The translations under genes and the position numbers were made by a program. Positions 1 to 9,817 of a DNA stretch of 64,000 bases are shown one piece after another. The stretch covers positions 3,968,001 through 4,032,000 of the forward strand of contig NZ_CP080647.1 in NCBI RefSeq assembly GCF_019599145.1. Reading direction: 5' to 3'. Origin of the DNA: Streptomyces akebiae (lineage in GTDB: Bacteria > Actinomycetota > Actinomycetes > Streptomycetales > Streptomycetaceae). The notes beneath the pieces were generated by a model that was given only the letters and a program-made list of their open reading frames with translations, did not search any database and was not told the DNA's origin. Position 1 is the stretch's first letter, and each line of letters opens with the position of its first letter.

Positions 1-1585
1 TCTGGTCCTTGTCCCACCCGAGCACCGGAGCCATCAGCTCCGCCGCCTCCCGCGCACTGCGCGTCCCCCGGTCGAACGTCTCGATCGAGATCCGCGTCCG
101 CCGAGTGAGCACGTCGTCGAGATGCCGCGCCCCCTCGTGCGAGGCCGCGTACACCACCTCGGCCCGCAGATAGTCGTCGGCCGCGTGCAACGGCTCCCCC
201 AGCGACGGATCGGAGGCGATCAGATCGAGCAGTTCCTCGGTCGCCGACCCGTACCGGTTCAGCAGATGTTCCACCCGCACCACATGCAGCCCGGTGCTCG
301 CCGCGATCCGCGCCCGCGCGTTCCACAGGGCCCGGTACCCCTCCGCGCCCAGCAGCGGCACATCCTCGGTGACACACTCCGCGACCCGCTGGTCGAGCCC
401 GTGCACGGCGGCGTCCACCGCGTCCTTGGCCATGACCCGGTACGTCGTGTACTTGCCGCCGGCCACGACCACCAGCCCCGGCACGGGGTGCGCCACGATG
501 TGCTCGCGCGAGAGCTTGCTGGTGGCGTCCGACTCCCCCGCGAGCAACGGCCGCAGTCCTGCGTACACCCCCTGTACGTCGTCCCGCGTCAGCGGGACCG
601 CCAGGACCGAGTTCACGTGCTCCAGCAGATAGTCGATGTCCGCGCTGGACGCGGCCGGGTGCGCCTTGTCGAGGTCCCAGTCGGTGTCCGTCGTGCCCAC
701 GATCCAGTGCCGCCCCCAGGGGATGACGAACAGCACGGACTTCTCGGTCCGCAGGATCAGCCCGGTCGTGGAGTGGATCCGGTCCTTCGGTACGACCAGA
801 TGGATGCCTTTGGAGGCCCGGACGTGGAACTGCCCGCGCTCGCCCACCATCGCCTGGGTGTCGTCGGTCCACACCCCGGTCGCGTTGACGACCTGCCGGG
901 CGCGGATCTCGTACTCCCCGCCACCCTCGACGTCCTGCACCTTGGCCCCGACGACCCGCTCGCCCTCCCGCAGGAAACCGGTCACCCGCGCGCGGTTGGC
1001 GACCTTCGCCCCGTACGACGCGGCCGTGCGCACCATGGTGGCCACATACCGGGCGTCGTCCATCTGGGCGTCGTAGTACTGCAGCGCCCCGACGAGCGCG
1101 TCCTTCCTCAAGCAGGGCGCGATGCGCAGGGCGTGGTGGCGGGTCAGATGACGATGGACCGGCAGCCCCCGCCCGTGCCCGCGCGCCATCGACATCCCGT
1201 CGTACAACGCGACGCCCGAGCCCGCGTACCACCGCTCCCAACCCTTGTGCTGCAAGGGATAGAGGAAGGGCACGGGCTTCACCAGATGAGGGGCCAGGCG
1301 TTCCAGCAGCAGCCCACGCTCCTTCAGGGCCTCGCGGACGAGGGCGAAGTCGAGCATCTCCAGATAACGCAGACCACCGTGGATCAGTTTGCTGGACCGA
1401 CTGGAGGTGCCCGACGCCCAGTCACGCGCCTCGACCAGGCCCGTGGACAGACCGCGGGTCACGGCGTCCAACGCCGTGCCCGCGCCGACCACGCCACCAC
1501 CCACGACCAGCACGTCCAGCTCGCGCTCGGCCATACCCGCCAGTGACTCGGCGCGCTGCGCCGGTCCCAGTGCCGCTGTCCTCAC
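1..1585 (-). CDS. glpD: Aerobic glycerol-3-phosphate dehydrogenase (partial, 3' end outside window)
   Basis: FAD enzyme that oxidises sn-glycerol 3-phosphate to dihydroxyacetone phosphate at the membrane and passes electrons to quinone. The frame is open from GTG 1585 to the window edge, about 528 residues. The family is roughly 530-570 residues, so only a short C-terminal piece is missing. An FAD-binding VGGGVVGAG lies near the N-terminus, followed by SRSSKLIHGGLRYLE and later GRHWIVGTTDTDWD, all typical of GlpD. GGGAGG at 1591-1596 sits 5 nt before the GTG and decides the start; an in-frame ATG about 17 codons later is the alternative. No glpF or glpK adjoins it inside the window. Confidence 0.93.
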   Translation of the reverse strand, partial: MRTAALGPAQRAESLAGMAERELDVLVVGGGVVGAGTALDAVTRGLSTGLVEARDWASGTSSRSSKLIHGGLRYLEMLDFALVREALKERGLLLERLAPHLVKPVPFLYPLQHKGWERWYAGSGVALYDGMSMARGHGRGLPVHRHLTRHHALRIAPCLRKDALVGALQYYDAQMDDARYVATMVRTAASYGAKVANRARVTGFLREGERVVGAKVQDVEGGGEYEIRARQVVNATGVWTDDTQAMVGERGQFHVRASKGIHLVVPKDRIHSTTGLILRTEKSVLFVIPWGRHWIVGTTDTDWDLDKAHPAASSADIDYLLEHVNSVLAVPLTRDDVQGVYAGLRPLLAGESDATSKLSREHIVAHPVPGLVVVAGGKYTTYRVMAKDAVDAAVHGLDQRVAECVTEDVPLLGAEGYRALWNARARIAASTGLHVVRVEHLLNRYGSATEELLDLIASDPSLGEPLHAADDYLRAEVVYAASHEGARHLDDVLTRRTRISIETFDRGTRSAREAAELMAPVLGWDKDQ

Positions 1586-1878
1586 CGCTGCCTCCCGCTG
1601 TCCGTCGCGCCGGCCTCATCCCCGCATGCCCGTCGGACGAGACCCAGCTCTTTCGTCCCACTCGCATCCCCTGCCCGAAATTCTGACCGCCTTGCCCGAC
1701 TTCGGCCACCACCGGCCGCCAGCCTGTGGATAACTCCGCAGGACGCGCACAGAAAAACAACGTCCCAATCCCGCATATCGGTCATATTTCCGCCTAATGT
1801 GACATTGCGCTCGCTCATCCAGACCACCGGGCTTGCGCGTCTGTCCCGCTTCGGTTATTGGGAAGGACGGCCCTCGCC

Positions 1879-3087
1879 ATGCCCGCAGATCTCGCCGTGA
1901 TCGGACTCGGCCAGTTGGGGCTGCCGCTGGCCCAGGCCGCCGTCGCCGCCGGCATCGCCACGCTCGGTTACCGCACCGGCCCGGACTCCGGCTCGCTCGC
2001 CCCCGGCGAACTGCGCCGCATGCTGGCCCGCGGCTTCAAGCCCACCACCAGCCCCGCCGAACTCGGCCGCGTCCGTACGGCGGTCATCTGCGCACCCACC
2101 CCCCTCGGCGCCGACGGCTCGCTCGACCTCACCCAGGTCGAGGAGGCCGCCCGCACCCTGGCCGCCCGGCTGCGCCCGCACACCACGGTCATCCTGGAGT
2201 CCCCGGTCCCCCCGGGCACCACCGAGGAACTCCTGCGCCCCCTCCTCGAAGAGGGCTCCGGCCTACGGGCCGGCCGCGACTTCCACCTCGCCTACTCCCC
2301 CGCGCGCGTGGACCCGGGCAACCGCGACTTCGGCCCCGCCAACACCCCCAAGGTGATCGGCGGCCTCACCTCCGCCTGCACGGAATCCGCGGCCGCCTTC
2401 TACGGCCGCCTCACCGACAAGGTGGTACGCGCGCGTGGCCTGCGCGAGGCGGAGACGGTCCACCTCCTGGAGACCAACTACCGCCACGTCAACATCGCCC
2501 TGGTCAACGAGATGGCCGCCCTCTGCAACGACCTGAACGTCGACCTGTGGGACGTCATCCGCTGCGCCGAGACGAAGCCCTTCGGCTTCCAGGCCTTCCG
2601 CCCCGGCCCCGGCGTCGGCGGCCACGCCCTCCCCCAGGACCTCGCGGGCCACGCCCCCCGCTCGCTCCGCATGGTCGAACTGGCCCAGCGCGTCAACAAC
2701 CGCATGCCCCAGTACGTCGTCCAGCGCGCCGCCACCCTCCTCAACGAGCACGGCAAGTCGGCCCGGGGCGCCCGCGTCCTCCTCCTGGGCATCACCTACA
2801 AGCCCGACGTCCCCGACCAACAGGGCACCCCCGCCGACGAGATCGCCCGCCGCCTCATCGAACTCGGCGCGCACGTCAGCTACCACGACCCGCACATCCC
2901 CACCTGGAGCGTCCTCGACCGCCCCATCCCCCGAGCCGACTCCCTCTACGAGGCCACCGCCGACGCCGACCTGACGATCCTCCTCCAGCAGCACCGCACC
3001 TACGACCTCCAGGGCCTGTCGGTGAAGGCCCAACTGCTGCTGGACACCCGGGGGGCCACGCCCACGGGGGCGGCGCACAGGTTGTGA
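1879..3087 (+). CDS. UDP-glucose/GDP-mannose dehydrogenase-family protein with degenerate active site
   Basis: About 402 residues with the full three-domain fold of NDP-sugar dehydrogenases: Rossmann start AVIGLGQLGLPLA, the ESPVPPGTT loop, YSPARVDPGNRDF, the NYRHVNIALVNEM helix, GPGVGGHALPQD, and a C-terminal domain with LLLGITYKPDVPD. Residues that catalyse the two-step oxidation are replaced. Lining up with human UGDH, Thr131 is Pro109, Glu161 is Ala142, Lys220 is His195, Asn224 is Thr199 and the nucleophilic Cys276 is Ala250. Only Asp280 (Asp254) remains. Ordinary 6-dehydrogenase activity is therefore unlikely (inference); it may bind nucleotide sugars or run a partial reaction. ATG 1879 was chosen over the in-frame TTG at 1858 because GGAAGG lies at 1861-1866. 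It is divergent from glpD. Confidence 0.85.
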   Translation: MPADLAVIGLGQLGLPLAQAAVAAGIATLGYRTGPDSGSLAPGELRRMLARGFKPTTSPAELGRVRTAVICAPTPLGADGSLDLTQVEEAARTLAARLRPHTTVILESPVPPGTTEELLRPLLEEGSGLRAGRDFHLAYSPARVDPGNRDFGPANTPKVIGGLTSACTESAAAFYGRLTDKVVRARGLREAETVHLLETNYRHVNIALVNEMAALCNDLNVDLWDVIRCAETKPFGFQAFRPGPGVGGHALPQDLAGHAPRSLRMVELAQRVNNRMPQYVVQRAATLLNEHGKSARGARVLLLGITYKPDVPDQQGTPADEIARRLIELGAHVSYHDPHIPTWSVLDRPIPRADSLYEATADADLTILLQQHRTYDLQGLSVKAQLLLDTRGATPTGAAHRL

Positions 3088-3577
3088 GAGGGGGCGCACG
3101 ACACAGCCCCGGCCTCCAGGGCTGGTGGCAGACACCGCCCCGCCCCGGTACCGTACGGAAACAGGTGGAGCCCACCGCAGTGGCTTCTGCGACAGGCTCC
3201 TGGATGGTTCACGGAGTGTCCGCCCCTAATCGGTGTGGGGGCGGCCGCTCACCATCCGAAAATCCGCAAGATCCACCTCCTCCGGCACTGCACCATCCGA
3301 AGACGGACTCGGTCCCAGCGGGTGGGCTTGCGGTGACGTCCCATGGGCGCCCCCTTCCACGACACCGCCCATCAGCCCGGTGGACGGTCCGTCGGAATCG
3401 GGCCGGGCCCCGAGGCGGGGTCCGGACCAGGTCCTTGGAAGGGGGCTCCCAGCCGAACTGGGGCGCCGGACACGAACGCTATCGCCCGGCTACGCCCATT
3501 CGGCCCACATTCGTCCCCAACACCCCCACGCGCCCCCACCCCACAACTCAAGCCCCCACCACCCCACTTGGGCACAC
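3088..3577. other. Intergenic stretch without a supported gene
   Basis: This gap separates two convergent genes. Several frames stay open through it, but none has a credible start, ribosome site or recognisable product. It holds a short stem-loop (CCGCCCC at 3220-3226 with GGGGCGG at 3238-3244) that could help end the upstream plus-strand transcript. The octamer CACCATCC occurs twice. I see nothing else in it. Confidence 0.4.
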
Positions 3578-3612
3578 AAAAGGGCCCGGTCACCCGAAGG
3601 CGACCGAGCCCC
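3578..3612 (-). terminator. Intrinsic terminator downstream of guaB3
   Basis: Read on the minus strand, a GC-rich hairpin has arms GGGCTCGGTC and GACCGGGCCC around a short TTCG-type loop region and is followed directly by TTTT and G. This is an unusually canonical Rho-independent terminator for such a GC-rich genome. It starts about 33 nt past the guaB3 stop codon. Confidence 0.8.
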
Positions 3613-3645
3613 GAGAGCCCCGCTCAAGCCGAGCGCGGCATCACG

Positions 3646-4770
3646 TCACCGCATGTGCTGCGAGTCCGCCACCGTCACCTCGACGCGCTGGAACTCCTTC
3701 AGCTCGCTGTACCCGGTCGTGGCCATCGCCCGTCGCAGCGCACCGAAGAGGTTCATGGAGCCGTCGGGGGTGTGCGAGGGACCGGTGAGGACCTCCTCGA
3801 TCGTGCCCACGGTCCCGAGGTCGACCTTCTTGCCGCGCGGCAGCTCCTCGTTCACCGCCTCCATGCCCCAGTGGTTGCCCTTGCCGGGCGCGTCCGTGGC
3901 GCGGGCCAGCGGCGAACCCATCATGACCGCGTCCGCGCCACAGGCGATCGCCTTCGGGATGTCGCCGGACCAGCCGACACCGCCGTCCGCGATGACGTGC
4001 ACGTACCGGCCGCCGGACTCGTCCATGTAGTCGCGGCGGGCGGCGGCGACGTCGGCGACCGCCGTGGCCATCGGGACCCGGATGCCGAGCACGTTGCGCG
4101 TGGTGTGGGCCGCGCCGCCGCCGAAGCCGACGAGGACGCCGGCCGCGCCGGTGCGCATCAGGTGCAGGGCGGCCGTGTAGGTGGCACAGCCGCCGACGAT
4201 CACGGGGACGTCCAGCTCGTAGATGAACTGCTTCAGGTTCAGCGGCTCGTGCGAGCCGGAGACGTGCTCCGCCGACACGGTCGTGCCACGGATGACGAAG
4301 ATGTCGACGCCCGCGTCCACGACGGCCTTGGAGAACTGGGCGGTGCGCTGCGGGGAGAGCGCGGCGGCGGTCACGACACCGGAGTCGCGTACCTCCTTGA
4401 TGCGCTGCCCGATCAGCTCCTCCTTGATGGGAGCGGCGTAGATCTCCTGGAGGCGGCGGGTAGCGGCCTCGTCGGGCATGCCGGTGATCTCGTCGAGCAG
4501 CGGCTGCGGGTCTTCGTACCGCGTCCAGAGGCCTTCGAGGTTGAGGACGCCGAGGCCGCCCATCTCACCGATGCGGATCGCGGTGGCCGGGGAGACGACC
4601 GAGTCCATGGGAGCGGCCAGGAAGGGCAGCTCGAAGCGGTAGGCGTCGATCTGCCAGGCGATCGAGACCTCCTTCGGGTCCCGCGTACGGCGGCTGGGGA
4701 CGACGGCGATGTCGTCGAAGGCGTACGCCCGGCGGCCGCGCTTGCCGCGCCCGATCTCGATCTCAGTCAC
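3646..4770 (-). CDS. guaB3: GuaB3-family IMP dehydrogenase-related protein
   Basis: 374 residues, the (beta/alpha)8 barrel of the IMPDH/GMP reductase superfamily without CBS domains. Visible motifs are YAFDDIAVVPS near the N-terminus, LPFLAAPMDSVVSPATA, and the phosphate-binding VIADGGVGWSGDIPKA and ADAVMMGSPLA. The loop that in IMPDH carries the catalytic Cys (GPGSICTTR in the neighbouring gene) reads GFGGGAAHTTR here, with no Cys. The Arg-Tyr flap of IMPDH is also missing. The actinobacterial members of this family have, to my knowledge, no assigned reaction. It lies 104 nt downstream of guaB on the same strand with a stem-loop between them, so expression may be coupled or independent. Confidence 0.88.
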   Translation of the reverse strand: MTEIEIGRGKRGRRAYAFDDIAVVPSRRTRDPKEVSIAWQIDAYRFELPFLAAPMDSVVSPATAIRIGEMGGLGVLNLEGLWTRYEDPQPLLDEITGMPDEAATRRLQEIYAAPIKEELIGQRIKEVRDSGVVTAAALSPQRTAQFSKAVVDAGVDIFVIRGTTVSAEHVSGSHEPLNLKQFIYELDVPVIVGGCATYTAALHLMRTGAAGVLVGFGGGAAHTTRNVLGIRVPMATAVADVAAARRDYMDESGGRYVHVIADGGVGWSGDIPKAIACGADAVMMGSPLARATDAPGKGNHWGMEAVNEELPRGKKVDLGTVGTIEEVLTGPSHTPDGSMNLFGALRRAMATTGYSELKEFQRVEVTVADSQHMR

Positions 4771-4827
4771 GTCTGTGGCCTTTCCCTGATGCGTTCAGCG
4801 TCTACCAGTATCGCCGACGGGCACGAC

Positions 4828-4860
4828 GAGGGCGGCCCCGGATGCTCCGAGGCCGCCCTC
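4828..4860 (-). terminator. Stem-loop between guaB and guaB3
   Basis: Perfect 10-bp stem with arms GAGGGCGGCC and GGCCGCCCTC and a 13-nt loop, 14 nt past the guaB stop codon. There is no U-tract, so it is either an actinobacterial U-less terminator or an RNA-stability element that makes guaB3 expression lower than guaB. Confidence 0.55.
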
Positions 4861-4874
4861 ACCAGGTCCGCTGT

Positions 4875-6422
<1,548 letters not shown>

Positions 6423-6570
6423 CTAACGGGAAGTGCGGAGCACACATTCCACGGTACGAAGTCCTGCCGGGCTTCGTATGTTCGTACGGAAAAGGCGCTC
6501 CGCGCGTTCATCGCGGGCGCCTTCGAACCGTCGCCGAACGCCGGTACCACCGGCTCACCGGAGGCCGCTC

Positions 6571-7236
6571 CTACTGCTCCGCCAGCGCCCGGAGTCTGCT
6601 CAGCGCCCGGTGCTGGGCCACCCGGACCGCGCCCGGTGACATCCCCAGCATCTGTCCGGTCTCCTCGGCCGTGAGCCCCACCGCGATCCTCAGCAGCAGC
6701 AGCTCCCGCTGGTTCTCGGGGAGGTTGGCCAGGAGCTTCTTGGCCCACTCGGCGTCGCTGCTGAGCAGGGCGCGCTCCTCGGGGCCGAGGGAGTCGTCGG
6801 GGCGCTCCGGCATCTCGTCCGAGGGGACGGCCGTCGACCCGGGGTGGCGCATCGCGGCCCGCTGCAGGTCGGCGACCTTGTGGCCGGCGATGGCGAAGAC
6901 GAACGCCTCGAACGGCCTTCCGGTGTCCTTGTAGCGCGGCAGCGCGAGGAGGACGGCGACGCACACCTCCTGCGCCAGGTCCTCCACGAAGTGCCGCGCG
7001 TCGCCCGGCAGCCGGGACAGACGGGTGCGGCAGTAGCGCAGCGCCAAGGGGTGGACATGGGCGAGCAGATCGTGCGTGGCCTGCTCGTCCCCGTCGACCG
7101 CGCGATGCACGAGCGCACCGATCACTGTCGTCTCGTCGTCGCGCATCGGTCCATGGTGCCTTGCGGCCGCCCGGTCCGTGGCGCCACGTCCATGGTTGTG
7201 CACCGAAGCGTTATGAGCAGGCGCGCCGGAACTCAT
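6571..7236 (-). CDS. sigD: SigD/ShbA-type RNA polymerase sigma factor
   Basis: 221 residues from the chosen ATG 7236. A sigma-70 region 2 ([20 protein letters not shown], then [20 protein letters not shown]) and region 4 ([37 protein letters not shown]) are clear. There is no N-terminal region 1, so it is ECF-sized. Its place beside guaB, bldM and whiD matches the conserved sigD locus; the Streptomyces orthologue is thought to transcribe hrdB (established for S. griseus ShbA, as I recall). GGAGGG sits 8 nt before ATG 7236. A longer GTG start at 7287 and a shorter ATG at 7146, where strong conservation begins, are alternatives. Confidence 0.85.
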   Translation of the reverse strand: MSSGAPAHNASVHNHGRGATDRAAARHHGPMRDDETTVIGALVHRAVDGDEQATHDLLAHVHPLALRYCRTRLSRLPGDARHFVEDLAQEVCVAVLLALPRYKDTGRPFEAFVFAIAGHKVADLQRAAMRHPGSTAVPSDEMPERPDDSLGPEERALLSSDAEWAKKLLANLPENQRELLLLRIAVGLTAEETGQMLGMSPGAVRVAQHRALSRLRALAEQ

Positions 7237-7294
7237 CTCCTGCGCCCTCCCCTCCCGCTCGTTCGACTGCTCCCCTAGGAACTCCACACCTCAA

Positions 7295-7307
7295 GGATGC
7301 GGCATCC
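7295..7307. promoter_or_regulatory. Perfect 13-bp palindrome upstream of the sigma factor gene
   Basis: GGATGC-G-GCATCC is a perfect inverted repeat about 60 nt upstream of the preferred sigma factor start and just outside the longest possible frame. Position and symmetry suit a dimeric regulator's operator, but I cannot name the protein. Confidence 0.3.
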
Positions 7308-7414
7308 GCGGCGAAACGAGCAGCGGGCACCCGGCGGATCGTCTCGTCGCCCCCGCCCGCCGTGCGGCAGGCGGGGCTCCTCCCTCGTGGGGGACTGCCC
7401 CCGGCACGGTCCAC

Positions 7415-8026
7415 TCAGCGGACCAGACCCCAGCGGAAGCCGAGCGCCACCGCGTGCGCGCGGTCCGAGGCGCCGAGCTTCTTGAACAGGCGCCGGGCAT
7501 GGGTCTTGACGGTGTCCTCGGAGAGGAAGAGTTCGCGACCGATCTCGGCGTTGGACCGGCCGTGGCTCATGCCCTCCAGGACCTGGATCTCGCGCGCCGT
7601 CAGCGTCGGCGCGGCGCCCATCTCGGCGGAGCGCAGTCGACGCGGGGCGAGCCGCCAGGTCGGGTCGGCGAGGGCCTGGGTCACCGTGGCGCGCAGCTCC
7701 GCGCGGGAGGCGTCCTTGTGCAGATAGCCCCGTGCTCCGGCGGCGACCGCGAGGGCCACGCCGTCCAGGTCCTCGGCGACGGTGAGCATGATGATGCGCG
7801 CCCCGGGGTCGGCGGACAGCAGCCGCCGCACTGTCTCGACGCCGCCCAGACCGGGCATGCGTACGTCCATCAGAATCAGGTCCGAGCGGTCGGCCCCCCA
7901 GCGGCGGAGGACTTCCTCGCCGTTGGCCGCCGTGGTCACGCGCTCGACGCCGGGCACGGTCGCCACCGCGCGGCGCAGCGCCTCTCGGGCAAGCGGGGAG
8001 TCGTCGCAGACGAGGACGGATGTCAT
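7415..8026 (-). CDS. bldM: Developmental response regulator BldM
   Basis: 203 residues: an N-terminal receiver (acidic pair in VCDDSPLAREAL, the normally phosphorylated Asp54 in LILMDVRMPG, Lys in LHKDAS) and a C-terminal LuxR-type helix-turn-helix (LTAREIQVLEGMSHGRSNAE, then LSEDTVKTHARRLFKKLG). Sequence and position next to a sigD-type sigma and whiD identify BldM. Family knowledge: BldM is an orphan regulator that switches on early genes as a homodimer and late sporulation genes as a heterodimer with WhiI, and Asp54 is not needed for function in studied species. No cognate kinase gene is adjacent. It is transcribed divergently from whiD. Confidence 0.95.
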   Translation of the reverse strand: MTSVLVCDDSPLAREALRRAVATVPGVERVTTAANGEEVLRRWGADRSDLILMDVRMPGLGGVETVRRLLSADPGARIIMLTVAEDLDGVALAVAAGARGYLHKDASRAELRATVTQALADPTWRLAPRRLRSAEMGAAPTLTAREIQVLEGMSHGRSNAEIGRELFLSEDTVKTHARRLFKKLGASDRAHAVALGFRWGLVR

Positions 8027-8418
8027 GACCGTCCTCCGCAGCTGATGCGCGTCACCTTGAGCCTCCAGGCTGGTACGAAATCGTCACCTGTGCGGTCGAC
8101 ACTCACGAGCGGACACGAACGCCTGCCCGAGCGCTTGTTCCTTCAACCGCCTCCGCCCGTCTCAACGACGGTCACTCGAAAGAGTTACGGGATGGCTGGC
8201 CACCTTCGGCACTCTACGTGAGGGGCTGGACACGGTGCAGACATGCGCGTGGGACCCTCAACGTTTCATCACAACCTATGCCCCATTCAGACGTTTTTGT
8301 TCCCATTTATTGGTGTCTGAGGCTAGATTCGCAATGAGTCATATTTTCATCTCCTTAGATAGTCGATGTACGGTCATGGGCAACATCTCCTCCCAGAACG
8401 GCAACAAGGGGACACGCA
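8027..8418. promoter_or_regulatory. Divergent bldM/whiD promoter region
   Basis: This 392-bp gap between two sporulation genes contains the promoters of both. It includes a distinctly AT-richer patch at about 8262-8365, rare in this genome. A CGTTGA hexamer on the minus strand (about 8256-8261) resembles the -10 of sigma-BldN promoters, which control bldM in studied species, but I cannot see a matching -35 at the right distance. TAGATT near 8323 is a -10-like box on the plus strand. No open reading frame here looks real. Confidence 0.5.
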
Positions 8419-8748
8419 ATGGCAGATTTCTCCCGCCTTCCCGGACCGAACGCTGATCTGTGGGACTGGCAGCTCCTCGCGGCGTGCCGCGGGGTCGACA
8501 GCTCACTCTTCTTCCACCCCGAAGGAGAACGCGGTGCGGCACGGAGCGCTCGTGAGAACTCGGCCAAAGAGGTCTGCATGCGATGCCCGGTACGCGCGCA
8601 GTGCGCGGCCCACGCCCTCGCGGTGCGCGAGCCGTACGGCGTGTGGGGCGGGCTGACCGAGGACGAGCGCGAGGAGCTCATGGGCAGGGCGCGCCACCGG
8701 CTGGTGACGGCGTCCGCGCCCGGATCCGACGCAGGTTCGAACACCTGA
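8419..8748 (+). CDS. whiD: WhiB-family iron-sulphur regulator WhiD
   Basis: 109 residues. The four cysteines that bind a [4Fe-4S] cluster are Cys23, Cys53, Cys56 and Cys62 in the family pattern C-x29-C-x2-C-x5-C. They are followed by the GVWGG turn (residues 74-78) and a basic C-terminal segment (MGRARHRL). WhiB-type proteins act by contacting the principal sigma factor's region 4 and sense redox or NO through the cluster; WhiD is required late in spore maturation. GGGGA about 8 nt before ATG 8419 supports the start. It lies head to head with bldM and convergent with a LysR gene. Confidence 0.95.
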   Translation: MADFSRLPGPNADLWDWQLLAACRGVDSSLFFHPEGERGAARSARENSAKEVCMRCPVRAQCAAHALAVREPYGVWGGLTEDEREELMGRARHRLVTASAPGSDAGSNT

Positions 8749-8833
8749 AGGAACGTTTTTGCAAGATCCCGGCGCCGGTCGTACGGCAGGTGCGTCGGGA
8801 CGGTCCGGCGCTACGCCGGAACCCGTGCGGGCG

Positions 8834-9748
8834 CTAGCGCGCGGCCGCTCCGGCCAGCCGGTCCAGCGTCGCCGCGACCGTGGGTACCAGGGCCAGATCC
8901 GGCAGGGTGAGCGCCACGATCTCCCGGTGCACCACCGGCTCGACCGACACCGTCCGCACCCCCTTCGGACGTACGGACTCCACGGCCAGCTCCGGCAGTA
9001 CGGCGACCCCCAGCCCCGCGCCCACCAGACCGACCACCGCCGGGTAGTCGTCGGTCGCGAAGTCGATCCGGGGCGTGAACCCCGCGCTCTCGCAGACCCG
9101 CACCAGCTGCCCCCGGCAGCGCGGGCAGCCGGCGATCCAGGATTCCTCGGCGAGCTCCCCGATGCCGATGGAGCGTGCTCGGGCCAGCCGGTGCCCCTGC
9201 GGGACGAGCCCGACGAGCCGGTCCGTGAGCAGGGGGCGCACGACCAGGTCGTCCCACTCCCCCTCCTCGGCTGCGGCCGCGCTCTCGTAGCGGAAGGCGA
9301 GCGCGATGTCGCAGTCGCCGTCGCGGAGCATCTCGACCGAGCGCGGCGGTTCGGCCTCCTCCAGGGAGACCCGGGTGCCGGGGTGGGCCGCGCGCAGGGC
9401 CGCCAGTGCGGTGGGCACGAGGGTGGAGCTGCCGCTGGGGAAGGAGACCAGGCGGACCCGGCCGGCGCGCAGCCCGGCGATGGCGGCGACCTCCTCCTCG
9501 GCCGCGGTGAGCCCGGCGAGGATGCCGGCCGCGTGCCGTACCAGCGCCTCGCCCGCCTGGGTCAGCCGCATCTCGCGGCCGGTACGGACCAGCAGCGGGG
9601 TGCCCACGGAGGATTCGAGCGCCTTCATCTGCTGGCTGACGGCGGGCTGGGTGCAGCCGAGTTCACGTCCGGCCGCCGAGAAGGAACCGGTGGCGGCGAC
9701 GGCGCGCAGGACACGGAGATGGCGGGCCTCGATCACGCCGTCGAGCAT
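8834..9748 (-). CDS. LysR-family transcriptional regulator
   Basis: 304 residues. The N-terminal winged helix-turn-helix is classical (HLRVLRAVAATGSFSAAGRE, CTQPAVSQQMKALE). The periplasmic-binding-protein-like effector domain follows from about residue 90 (RVRLVSFPSGSSTLVPTALA onward). A Cys-x2-Cys pair in GCPRCRGQLVRVCE is unusual but not diagnostic. It is divergent from the broken MOSC gene. The 69-bp gap between them contains the palindrome GCGTCGACGC at 9779-9788, where such a regulator could bind to control itself and its neighbour. The effector is unknown. Confidence 0.9.
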   Translation of the reverse strand: MLDGVIEARHLRVLRAVAATGSFSAAGRELGCTQPAVSQQMKALESSVGTPLLVRTGREMRLTQAGEALVRHAAGILAGLTAAEEEVAAIAGLRAGRVRLVSFPSGSSTLVPTALAALRAAHPGTRVSLEEAEPPRSVEMLRDGDCDIALAFRYESAAAAEEGEWDDLVVRPLLTDRLVGLVPQGHRLARARSIGIGELAEESWIAGCPRCRGQLVRVCESAGFTPRIDFATDDYPAVVGLVGAGLGVAVLPELAVESVRPKGVRTVSVEPVVHREIVALTLPDLALVPTVAATLDRLAGAAAR

Positions 9749-9817
9749 AAGCGGGGCTTGGACGGCGTACTGAATATCGCGTCGACGCTTTGACTACGGC
9801 CGCGTACTCGTACCTGT

